Both the position numbers and the translations under genes were made by a program. This document shows positions 8,302 to 15,735 of a stretch of 64,000 nt of DNA, piece by piece; position 1 is the first letter of the stretch, and the number at the start of each line of letters is the position of its first letter. This DNA comes from Sulfitobacter sp. F26204 (GTDB lineage Bacteria > Pseudomonadota > Alphaproteobacteria > Rhodobacterales > Rhodobacteraceae), in assembly GCF_026410305.1 (NCBI RefSeq), contig NZ_JAPMLQ010000001.1:558001-622000 (forward strand), given 5' to 3'. The notes under the pieces were generated by a model, which made no database searches, was not told the DNA's origin, and was given only the letters and a program-made list of their open reading frames with translations.

Positions 8302-9261
8302 TTACAGTTCTTTCTTGAGGTCAACGCGCTTTTTCTTTGCGGCCTTGAATTTGGCCGAGGCGTCGTTGGCAGCCTTGGTCGCTTTTACATATTTCGTCAT
8401 GGCCGCCTGAAAGGTTGCGTCGGACGATGCCATGTTCGATTTTAACGTTTCATAACGCTTTTGCGTATCCTTGAGATCCTTTTTGACCTTTTTCAAGGTT
8501 TTCTCGGCTTTGCCGATTTCGGCCCCATCGGCAATCAACGCGTCAATTGCACCAGCGGCGGACATCAGTTTGCCGGATCCTTTCCCAACCAGATCAACGG
8601 CACCTGCATATTCGCCGGCGGCGGTTTTGACCCCCGCGCCGGTTGTCGGCCCGGTTGGCCCGAGGGCGGCATCAGCGGCCAGTCGTGTCGCGGCAGTGCC
8701 GAGGACGAGATAGGCCAGTTGAGCCCCCTTGAGTGCGGGCAACACCGAAGTCACGCCGGTTATGGCGACATTGATGGCGCGCTGTGCCTTGGCGCCTGTC
8801 ACATCCCGTTTGGCTGATTTCAGCTGTTTTTCAAGTTTGGGAATGTCGGCCTGCAGTTTTTTCACCTGCGCCTGCTGGCTTTTGACGATAAGTGCGAAGA
8901 GGATCAAAAGACCGGCCGCCTGCGAGGCGGTCTTGTGGGTGTTGTGGGCGGTGAAGATCGCGTTGCTTTCTTCCAGGATCATGATCGAAGTGTTGAAGGC
9001 ATCCATTGCGGCCTGGGCCTTTTTGACGCGACTCATGGTCAGTTCGTTTTTCTCGATGTCCTCAAACGCCGCGTCGCATTTATCATATAGCTTTTCAACG
9101 ATGTTGTAGTCTTTCTTGTAACTCGAAACCAGTTTCTTGGGGTAATGCGCGATTTCGGCGCTTTTCAGGTTCACATCCGTAACGTCCGTGACGTCGCTAT
9201 AGTATTCTTCGATGTTCTCACGGAAAAAATTCAGGGCTTTGGTCTTGAACTCAGTGCTCAT
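8302..9261 (-). CDS. Coiled-coil protein with central hydrophobic domain, pore-forming-toxin-like layout
   Basis: A 319-residue protein I do not recognise. It is almost entirely helical: a charged N-terminal region (1-110), a short hydrophobic segment (AAGLLILFALIV, 115-126), a Lys/Gln-rich coiled coil (127-160), a hydrophobic Ala-rich stretch (162-200) ending in a Gly/Pro turn (GPTGPTTGAG), an amphipathic Gly/Ala helix (211-246), and a Lys-rich C-terminal coiled coil (250-319). No signal peptide. Long helices around a central hydrophobic head recall ClyA, HBL or YaxA-type alpha pore formers, but sequence identity cannot be judged by eye. ATG 9261 follows a GGAGG site. It stands alone, convergent with the sulfotransferase. 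Confidence 0.65.
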   Translation of the reverse strand: MSTEFKTKALNFFRENIEEYYSDVTDVTDVNLKSAEIAHYPKKLVSSYKKDYNIVEKLYDKCDAAFEDIEKNELTMSRVKKAQAAMDAFNTSIMILEESNAIFTAHNTHKTASQAAGLLILFALIVKSQQAQVKKLQADIPKLEKQLKSAKRDVTGAKAQRAINVAITGVTSVLPALKGAQLAYLVLGTAATRLAADAALGPTGPTTGAGVKTAAGEYAGAVDLVGKGSGKLMSAAGAIDALIADGAEIGKAEKTLKKVKKDLKDTQKRYETLKSNMASSDATFQAAMTKYVKATKAANDASAKFKAAKKKRVDLKKEL

Positions 9262-9454
9262 GGCAAAGGGCCTCCGGTAAAATAATTTTGAAAACCTGGA
9301 ATAGATTGTGGTCTAGGTTGTTTGCACTGCCAGCGCCCTCAGGGTGAAATCCACTGATACGTCTGTCAGTGAACAGAACTTAGGAAAGCTGTTTCAGAGA
9401 AAGAAGCGGCATTGCTGCAAGGGGTTTATGCAGAAATGCCCATAGCCGAGGCGA

Positions 9455-10309
9455 TCAGAGCAGAAAACCGGACTCGAAGGACTCTCTCAAGGTTGCGATG
9501 ATCGCCTGTGTGCGGTGGGTTTGGCGCGTATCGGGATGAGCATGAAGATGCAAAACGCGAAAAAAGGCGGGCTGGTGGCCGCTGATCCGTTTCAATCCGG
9601 GGTCATTTTCGCCCAGACACATCGGCAAGAAGCCCTTTCCGATCCCTGCGCGTACCGCCGTGCGTACCAGTTGCGCATCCAGAGCGGTGACGCGAATTTG
9701 CTCCTGTTCGGCCCGGTGTTTTTCCAGAAAGTGGACCGGTGCCCTTTTGGGTGAATCCTCATCAAAGAAGGACACCCAGTCGAGAGTCCGTTCTTCGATG
9801 TCCTTGTGGCAATAAAGGGCAAAGGGAACCGCGCCGAGCGGTTCGGCGATGTCGCCGTGTCGTGGCGGGGCCTCAAACCACAAGGAAACCGTGGCATCCG
9901 ATTGAACGGGCACGTCGGATTCCTTGAACAACAAGCGCACGGAGATGCCGGGAAAGGCGTCAAGAAACCCTGGCATCACCTTTTCCGTCAAGCGGTCCAA
10001 TATCCATGCGTTGCTGAGGATGCGGACAAGGCCGGAGGGTCCTTTTTCCTCTTCGCAGGCCTGTTCGGTGATGTGGTCTATACTGCGTTCTGCTTTGAGG
10101 GCGAGGGGCAAGAGCCTTTCGCCCACTTCGGTCAGTTGCAAACCGCTTTTTGAGCGTTTGAACAATGTCGTTCCGAGGGCGGTTTCCAAAGCAGACAACC
10201 TGCGGCTGACAGTGGATTGGTCGAGGTCCAATTGTACCGCCGCACGTGCGATGGAGCCTGAGCGTTTGACCGCCAGTGCAACCTTGAGATCATTCCAGTC
10301 CAGGGACAT
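9455..10309 (-). CDS. LysR family transcriptional regulator
   Basis: A 284-residue protein with an N-terminal winged helix-turn-helix (about residues 3-60; GSIARAAVQLDLDQSTVSRR is the recognition region) and a shortened, divergent substrate-binding domain. ATG 10309 has GGAG 6 bases upstream; a GTG at 10315 is the alternative. The target is unknown: the neighbour across the 197-base spacer is smpB on the opposite strand, a housekeeping gene not expected to be its target. Many roseobacters carry LysR proteins of this short, DQSTVSRR-bearing subtype. Confidence 0.85.
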   Translation of the reverse strand: MSLDWNDLKVALAVKRSGSIARAAVQLDLDQSTVSRRLSALETALGTTLFKRSKSGLQLTEVGERLLPLALKAERSIDHITEQACEEEKGPSGLVRILSNAWILDRLTEKVMPGFLDAFPGISVRLLFKESDVPVQSDATVSLWFEAPPRHGDIAEPLGAVPFALYCHKDIEERTLDWVSFFDEDSPKRAPVHFLEKHRAEQEQIRVTALDAQLVRTAVRAGIGKGFLPMCLGENDPGLKRISGHQPAFFRVLHLHAHPDTRQTHRTQAIIATLRESFESGFLL

Positions 10310-10506
10310 GAACACTCCGCTTTGATTTAGCCATCAATCTCGTGACACACCGGTTGCGCATGCCACGGATGGCGATGCCCAAACCTAAAGTACTCTTGTC
10401 AGTTTGGATAGGTTTTCGTCCGTCCGGCGGGAATTTCAAAGCTCTTTGACCGTTCAAGGCCTCAGTTTGCTTGCATGACGCCCTGCGGCATCCTACATCC
10501 CTCTTC

Positions 10507-10995
10507 ATGAGCCAGGTAAAATCGTCTTCCAAATCAGACCCGAACTACAAGGTCATCGCCGAAAATCGCCGCGCTCGGTTTGATTACGCGATCGAGGACG
10601 ACATAGAATGCGGAATCATCCTTGAAGGATCAGAGGTGAAGTCGCTGCGCATGGGCGGGGCCAATATCGCAGAAAGTTATGCCGCAGTCGAAGATGGTGA
10701 ATTGTGGTTGGTGAACAGCTATATCGCACCTTACAAACAGGCCAAGACCTTTGGGCATGAAGAACGCCGCCGGCGCAAGTTGCTGGTCAGCCGCAAGCAA
10801 CTGTCGGATTTATGGAGTGCGACGCAGCGCAAGGGGATGACCCTGGTGCCGCTGGTGATGTATTTCAACCATCGTGGCATGGCCAAGATCAAACTGGGCG
10901 TCGCCAAGGGCAAACAGAACCACGATAAGCGAGAGACAGCGGCAAAGCGCGACTGGTCCCGGCAAAAGTCGCGATTGATGAAGGATCATGGCTGA
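10507..10995 (+). CDS. smpB: SsrA-binding protein SmpB
   Basis: A 162-residue protein of usual length that binds tmRNA and delivers it to stalled ribosomes for trans-translation. Diagnostic stretches are [11 protein letters not shown] near the start, [13 protein letters not shown], and the basic tail [18 protein letters not shown] 10507 gives the family-standard N-terminus; an in-frame ATG at 10471 would add 12 atypical residues. The 3' end overlaps the glutathione S-transferase gene by 8 bases. The tmRNA gene itself is not in this window. Confidence 0.95.
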   Translation: MSQVKSSSKSDPNYKVIAENRRARFDYAIEDDIECGIILEGSEVKSLRMGGANIAESYAAVEDGELWLVNSYIAPYKQAKTFGHEERRRRKLLVSRKQLSDLWSATQRKGMTLVPLVMYFNHRGMAKIKLGVAKGKQNHDKRETAAKRDWSRQKSRLMKDHG

Positions 10996-11632
10996 GGCGC
11001 TGACCCTTATCGGGTTTCATCACTCCGTTTATACTTGGGTTGTGCGTTTTGCGCTGGCTGAGATGGGGCTAGAGGCCCGTTATGTTGAAGCTGACCCCTT
11101 TGCGGTGCCACCTGATCCGGTGTTGGCCCGCTACACAGCTTTGCGTCGGGTGCCGGTGCTCTGCGACGGGGGGTTCTGTTTGACCGAAACGGCGGCAATC
11201 CTGCGCTATCTGGATCACCTAAGCGATCGCCCGACATTCCAGCCCCGCGATGCCAGGGCTGCGGCACAGATGGTGCAGATCATGGGCCTGGTGGATGCGG
11301 ATATATATCCTATCCTGATCCGGCAGGTGTTTTCAGGCGGTTACTACCGTCCGGTGGTCATGCAAGAACCGGGCGACTCCGAACAGGTTCACGCGGGACT
11401 ACAACGTGCTGCACCCTCCTTGACCGTATTGGATCAGATTGCGCGCGAGGGGCGACAGTTGAGTGGCGAAGTTCTTTACCTGGCTGATTTTCATCTGGCC
11501 CCGATGCTGTCCTATGCGCTGCGGGTGCCCGAAGTGGCTAAGGTGATTTCAGCCTATCCCAGTCTGGCGATGTGGTGGGCAAAAATTGCCAGTCGCCCGG
11601 CGCTCAGCGCCAGTGATCCTCTTGCCGTTTGA
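10988..11632 (+). CDS. Glutathione S-transferase family protein
   Basis: A 214-residue protein with the thioredoxin-like N-terminal GST fold (residues 1-80, with [22 protein letters not shown] covering the cis-Pro loop and glutathione-binding ET) and a helical C-terminal domain. The expected catalytic Ser/Cys near residue 12 is in HHSVYTW. The substrate is unknown. It overlaps smpB by 8 bases and runs toward sseA, so it is probably cotranscribed with both. Confidence 0.85.
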   Translation: MAEALTLIGFHHSVYTWVVRFALAEMGLEARYVEADPFAVPPDPVLARYTALRRVPVLCDGGFCLTETAAILRYLDHLSDRPTFQPRDARAAAQMVQIMGLVDADIYPILIRQVFSGGYYRPVVMQEPGDSEQVHAGLQRAAPSLTVLDQIAREGRQLSGEVLYLADFHLAPMLSYALRVPEVAKVISAYPSLAMWWAKIASRPALSASDPLAV

Positions 11633-11679
11633 GTGATCCGAGGATAGGCAGGGGCGACCCTGAACGCAAAGGATGCGCT

Positions 11680-12534
11680 ATGCCTGATGATCCCAAAACG
11701 CTTGTTTCAACCGAATGGCTGGCCAAACATCTCAAAGACCCTGATTTGCGCATTCTGGATGCGTCGTGGTATTTGCCGGATGAAGGCCGCGATGCCAAGG
11801 CGGAGTATAACGAAGCGCATATCCCGGGCGCGCGTTTCTTTGACATTGACGAGATTTCCGACGCGCGGTCCGATTTGCCCCACATGGCCCCCCCGGTTGA
11901 GAAATTCATGTCGCGGATGCGCGCAATGGGTGTGGGCGACGGGCATCAGGTCGTGGTGTATGACGGTGCCGGATTGTTTTCTGCGGCGCGGGTTTGGTGG
12001 CTGTTCAAGTTGATGGGTCAGGAGAATATCGCGGTGCTGGACGGGGGGCTGCCCAAATGGGTAGCCGAAGGCAATGCCACTGAAGACATGCCGCCGATTC
12101 CGCGGGACCGGCATATGACGGTGCGTGTCCAGAATCAATTGGTGCGCGATGTGACGCAGGTGGCGCAGGCCTCTAAGCTGGGCAGTCCGCAAATTGTCGA
12201 TGCCCGTGCACCGGCGCGGTTCCGTGGCGATGCGCCTGAACCACGTGAAGGTCTGCGTGCGGGGCATATTCCGGGCGCGCGAAATGTGTTTTTCGCCACG
12301 CTGTTGAACGAAGACAAGACGATGAAATCACCGGCAGAGATCAGCACGATCTTTGAGGCGGCAGGCGTTGATCTGGACAAGCCGATCATCACCACGTGCG
12401 GGTCCGGTGTTACGGCTTCGATCCTCGCGCTGGCGCTGGAGCGGGTCGGCCATCCGGATTGGTCGCTATATGATGGATCATGGACAGAGTGGGGCATGTT
12501 CCCCACCGTATCCGTGGCAACAGGAGAGGCATAA
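11680..12534 (+). CDS. sseA: 3-mercaptopyruvate sulfurtransferase
   Basis: A 284-residue two-domain rhodanese. The N-terminal domain (about 8-130) is structural; the C-terminal domain carries the active-site loop CGSGVTAS with the persulfide-forming Cys240. The CGSGVTA loop is typical of mercaptopyruvate rather than thiosulfate sulfurtransferases. ATG 11680 follows AAAGGA; an earlier in-frame start at 11629 overlaps the GST gene and is less likely. It hands sulfur from 3-mercaptopyruvate to thiols or cyanide. The stop codon shares its last base with the start of the aminotransferase gene, so the two are coupled, which fits a cysteine transamination route supplying mercaptopyruvate. Confidence 0.9.
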   Translation: MPDDPKTLVSTEWLAKHLKDPDLRILDASWYLPDEGRDAKAEYNEAHIPGARFFDIDEISDARSDLPHMAPPVEKFMSRMRAMGVGDGHQVVVYDGAGLFSAARVWWLFKLMGQENIAVLDGGLPKWVAEGNATEDMPPIPRDRHMTVRVQNQLVRDVTQVAQASKLGSPQIVDARAPARFRGDAPEPREGLRAGHIPGARNVFFATLLNEDKTMKSPAEISTIFEAAGVDLDKPIITTCGSGVTASILALALERVGHPDWSLYDGSWTEWGMFPTVSVATGEA

Positions 12535-13718
12535 TGTTTGAAACACTAAAAGAACCCAGCCCGGATGCCATTCTGGGATTGGTCAAGATGTACCGCGAAG
12601 ATCCGCGCGAGGCCAAGATTGATCTGGGTGTCGGCGTGTACAAGGATGCAACGGGTCTGACGCCGGTGATGCGGGCAGTCAAGGCGGCAGAGCAGCGGAT
12701 CTGGGAAGTGCAGGACAGCAAGGTCTATACGTCACTTGCGGGCGATCCGGCTTTTGCCGATGCGATGGTTTCGCTTGTCCTGGATGATGCGGTGCCACGC
12801 AATACGGTTGCGGCCATTGCTACCCCTGGGGGCACTGGTGCCATCCGTCAGGCGTTTGAGTTGATCCAAAACATCAACAAGGATGCGCGGGTTTTCGTAT
12901 CTGATCCGACTTGGCCAAACCATCTGTCGATCCTGTCATACCTGGGGATAGAGGCCGTTTCCTATCGCTACTTTGACAACGAGACACGTGGTGTCGATTT
13001 CGATGGTATGATGCAAGATCTCAAGGCCGCCAGAAAAGGGGATGTGATCCTGCTGCATGGCTGTTGTCATAACCCGACAGGGGCGAACCTGAATTCGGCA
13101 GAATGGGATGCCGTGATCAAGCTGCTGCAGGACAGTGGTGCAACACCGATGATCGACATTGCCTATCAAGGGTTTGGGGACGGGTTGGAGGCGGATGCCA
13201 CCGCGACACGCAAGCTGGTTGCGGCTGTACCCGAGGCCTTGGTTGCGGCCAGTTGTTCCAAGAACTTTGGCATTTATCGCGAACGTACGGGCATATTGAT
13301 GGCAGTGTCCAAAAACACGGATGCGCAATCACTGCATCAGGCGTCGCTTGCCTTTTTGAACCGCCAGAACTTCAGTTTTCCCCCTGATCACGGTTCGCGG
13401 ATTGTGACGACCATTATGGACGATGATGATTTGCGCCAGGACTGGATGGCAGAGGTGGAAGCAGTGCGTTTGGGCATGTTGGGGCTGCGCACACAGCTGG
13501 CGGCGGAATTGCAGCGTTTGTCGGGGTCTGACCGATTTGGGTTCATCGCGCAGCACCGCGGGATGTTTTCGCGGATCGGCACAACGCCCGATAAGGTTGA
13601 GGCACTGCGGGTCGAGCATGGCATCTATATGGTCGGTGACAGCCGCATGAACATCGCCGGGCTGAACGCGCAAACGGTACCGATACTGGCGCAGGCAATT
13701 GTTGATGTCGGTGTCTGA
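12534..13718 (+). CDS. Aspartate/aromatic amino acid aminotransferase
   Basis: A 394-residue class I PLP aminotransferase of the AspC/TyrB subfamily. The Schiff-base Lys243 lies in SCSKNFGIYRERTG, PLP-binding Asp208 in MIDIAYQGFGDG, and the HNPTG motif at about 179-183. The start ATG 12534 overlaps the sseA stop (TAATG). Likely reaction: transamination of aspartate or aromatic amino acids with 2-oxoglutarate. Coupling to sseA suggests it may also turn cysteine into 3-mercaptopyruvate, the SseA substrate; that is inference from order and from the known side activity of aspartate aminotransferases. A terminator follows at 13741. Confidence 0.9.
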   Translation: MFETLKEPSPDAILGLVKMYREDPREAKIDLGVGVYKDATGLTPVMRAVKAAEQRIWEVQDSKVYTSLAGDPAFADAMVSLVLDDAVPRNTVAAIATPGGTGAIRQAFELIQNINKDARVFVSDPTWPNHLSILSYLGIEAVSYRYFDNETRGVDFDGMMQDLKAARKGDVILLHGCCHNPTGANLNSAEWDAVIKLLQDSGATPMIDIAYQGFGDGLEADATATRKLVAAVPEALVAASCSKNFGIYRERTGILMAVSKNTDAQSLHQASLAFLNRQNFSFPPDHGSRIVTTIMDDDDLRQDWMAEVEAVRLGMLGLRTQLAAELQRLSGSDRFGFIAQHRGMFSRIGTTPDKVEALRVEHGIYMVGDSRMNIAGLNAQTVPILAQAIVDVGV

Positions 13719-13740
13719 CAGCAATGATTGCGTGACAGGG

Positions 13741-13770
13741 AAAAACCCGGACCAAATGGCCCGGGTTTTT
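13741..13770. terminator. Bidirectional rho-independent terminator
   Basis: A perfect 10-base inverted repeat, AAAAACCCGG at 13741-13750 and CCGGGTTTTT at 13761-13770, with a 10-base loop. The T run follows on both strands, so it can stop both the aminotransferase operon and the converging glnK-amtB operon. Confidence 0.9.
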
Positions 13771-13788
13771 CGGGGGCCGGGTAGGAAC

Positions 13789-15117
13789 CTAGCCTTTTGA
13801 AAATTCGGGATAGGCTTCCATGCCCAGTTCCGACACATCGAGACCCGTGATTTCGGCCTCTTCGCTAACGCGGATGCCCAGAGTTGCCTTGAGAATGAGC
13901 CAGACCGCCCCCGAGGTGGTAACCGTAAAGAAACCCACCACAAGGATGGCATAGATCTGAGTGCCGAGGTTTGCCTCGCTATTGGTCAGAACCACAGCGA
14001 GAGTTCCCCAGATTCCGGCACAAAGATGCACGGGAATTGCGCCGACCACGTCGTCAATCTGGAACTTGTCCAGAAGCGGGACGGCGAAAACTACGATCAC
14101 GCCGCCGATGCCACCGATCAGTGAGGCCATGCCGAGTGAGGGCGTGAGGGGTTCCGCTGTGATGGAGACAAGACCGGCAAGAGCGCCGTTCAGGATCATC
14201 GTGAGGTCGGGTTTCCCATAGAGGACCTGTGTCAGGATGAGGGCGACGACAGCGCCACCGGCAGCCCCGGCATTGGTGTTGGCAAAGATGCGGGAAACAT
14301 CCGCGATGTCGCCAACAGACCCCATCGCCAGTTGCGAGCCGCCGTTGAATCCGAACCACCCGAGCCAGAGGATGAACATGCCCAATGTCGCCAGCGCAAG
14401 GTTGGAACCGGGCATCGGATTCACGCGGCCGTCCTTGTATTTGCCGATCCGTGGGCCCAGGATGATTGCTCCGGTAAGGGCGGCCCATCCGCCAACGGAA
14501 TGGACGACTGTTGATCCCGCGAAGTCGAGAAACCCGCCTTCGTCAAGAAAACCGCCGCCCCATTTCCACGAGGCCTGTATCGGATAAATGATACCTGTGA
14601 GGAGGATCACGAAGAACAGAAAGGGCCAGAGTTTGATCCGTTCGGCCAATGCCCCTGATACGATGGAGGCCGTCGCGGCACAGAACATCAGTTGGAAAAA
14701 GAAGTCCGAGCCGGTCGCAGCATAGGATGCATCGTCGGCATTGGCGAGTGTAACGCCGACGGCTTCCAGAACTCCGGTGCCAAAGACACCTGACAGCACA
14801 CCTTGGACCGACCAGCTACCCAAAGGATACATCAGGTTATAACCGAAGGCCCAGTAGGCAAGCGTGGCCAGCGAAAACAACGCGACGTTTTTGGTCATTT
14901 GCATCGTGACGTTCTTAGAGCGGACCAATCCGCCTTCGAGCATGGCAAACCCTGCAGCCATGAAGAAGACCAGAAACCCGCCAATCAGGAACAGAAGCGT
15001 GTTCATGATCCAGATCATTTCTGTGGCAATGGCAGCAGTATCGGCATCTTGTCCCATGACCATGGTTGGCGCAGCGCATGCGCCGGTAAAAATGAGAGCT
15101 TTTTTCAACAATGTCAT
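13789..15117 (-). CDS. amtB: Ammonium transporter AmtB
   Basis: A 442-residue inner-membrane ammonium channel with an N-terminal signal-like segment and eleven expected membrane helices. The twin pore histidines are visible in STVVHSVGGWAAL and VHLCAGIWG, and the AGFAMLEGGLVRSKN stretch near residue 58 is the family signature. It imports ammonium and is gated by the PII protein encoded 26 bases upstream. The C-terminal tail ends in DVSELGMEAY, the region that contacts GlnK. Usual length; no anomaly. Confidence 0.95.
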   Translation of the reverse strand: MTLLKKALIFTGACAAPTMVMGQDADTAAIATEMIWIMNTLLFLIGGFLVFFMAAGFAMLEGGLVRSKNVTMQMTKNVALFSLATLAYWAFGYNLMYPLGSWSVQGVLSGVFGTGVLEAVGVTLANADDASYAATGSDFFFQLMFCAATASIVSGALAERIKLWPFLFFVILLTGIIYPIQASWKWGGGFLDEGGFLDFAGSTVVHSVGGWAALTGAIILGPRIGKYKDGRVNPMPGSNLALATLGMFILWLGWFGFNGGSQLAMGSVGDIADVSRIFANTNAGAAGGAVVALILTQVLYGKPDLTMILNGALAGLVSITAEPLTPSLGMASLIGGIGGVIVVFAVPLLDKFQIDDVVGAIPVHLCAGIWGTLAVVLTNSEANLGTQIYAILVVGFFTVTTSGAVWLILKATLGIRVSEEAEITGLDVSELGMEAYPEFSKG

Positions 15118-15143
15118 CGTTTGTATTTCCTTGTTACCCTGAT

Positions 15144-15482
15144 CTAGATGGCGTCATCGCCGGTTTCGCCGGTGCGCACGCGCACGGCCTGTTCCACGTC
15201 GATCACAAAGATCTTGCCGTCGCCTATCTTGCCGGTTTTGGCACTGCGCGAGATCACCTCGACGATCTGGTCAGCGACGGCATCGGCCACGACCAGTTCG
15301 AGTTTGATCTTGGGCAGGAAGTTCACGACGTATTCGGCACCGCGATAAATCTCGGTATGGCCGGATTGTGCGCCGAACCCCTTGATTTCCGTCACCATCA
15401 GGCCGCGAACGCCCGCTTGGGTCAGTGCTTCGCGTACTTCCTCAAGCTTGAATGGTTTGATTGTTGCAATGATGAGTTTCAC
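15144..15482 (-). CDS. glnK: Nitrogen regulatory protein PII (GlnK)
   Basis: A 112-residue PII protein starting at a GTG codon (15480-15482) preceded by AGAGGG; this gives the standard PII length and places the uridylylated tyrosine of the T-loop exactly at Tyr51 (GHTEIYRGAEY). A longer in-frame version from 15542 adds 20 residues not seen in PII proteins. The C-terminal signature KIGDGKIFVIDVEQAVRVRTGE is complete. It senses ATP/ADP, 2-oxoglutarate and glutamine and blocks AmtB when nitrogen is plentiful. Operon glnK-amtB, probably under NtrC control. Confidence 0.95.
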   Translation of the reverse strand: MKLIIATIKPFKLEEVREALTQAGVRGLMVTEIKGFGAQSGHTEIYRGAEYVVNFLPKIKLELVVADAVADQIVEVISRSAKTGKIGDGKIFVIDVEQAVRVRTGETGDDAI

Positions 15483-15521
15483 CTTTGGTCCCTCTTTGGT
15501 TGCCAGGCTGATTTTGAATTG

Positions 15522-15541
15522 TGCAACTGCAGCAACTTGCA
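15522..15541. promoter_or_regulatory. TGCAA-N10-TTGCA inverted repeat upstream of glnK
   Basis: A 5-base inverted repeat, TGCAA at 15522-15526 and TTGCA at 15537-15541, lies 40-60 bases upstream of the glnK GTG. It could be an operator, possibly an imperfect NtrC-type site, but the arms do not match the TGCACC/GGTGCA dyad well. The 253-base gap between glnK and the PBP gene otherwise shows only an AT-rich stretch (15600-15650), probably the divergent promoters. Confidence 0.3.
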
Positions 15542-15735
15542 TTTCGCGGGATGTGGAAAGGGCCGGCGGCCTAAAACGGAGGTCAAAAGCGGAATCGCCG
15601 CATAAAATTTAATCGAATGCTGTAATATGCTTAAAAATTGAGCGACTGTTTAATCCTTGATGTTGCAAGCAGGTGCTAAACAATCCGATCAAAGCGGTCT
15701 ATGTTGCCAAAAAGAGTAGCCGAGCAGGCCAAGTT

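Noticed and set aside
9352..9371. CACTGA/TCAGTG inverted repeat between the coiled-coil and LysR genes
   Set aside because: Only six base pairs with an 8-base spacer, no T run and no conserved position; could be chance.
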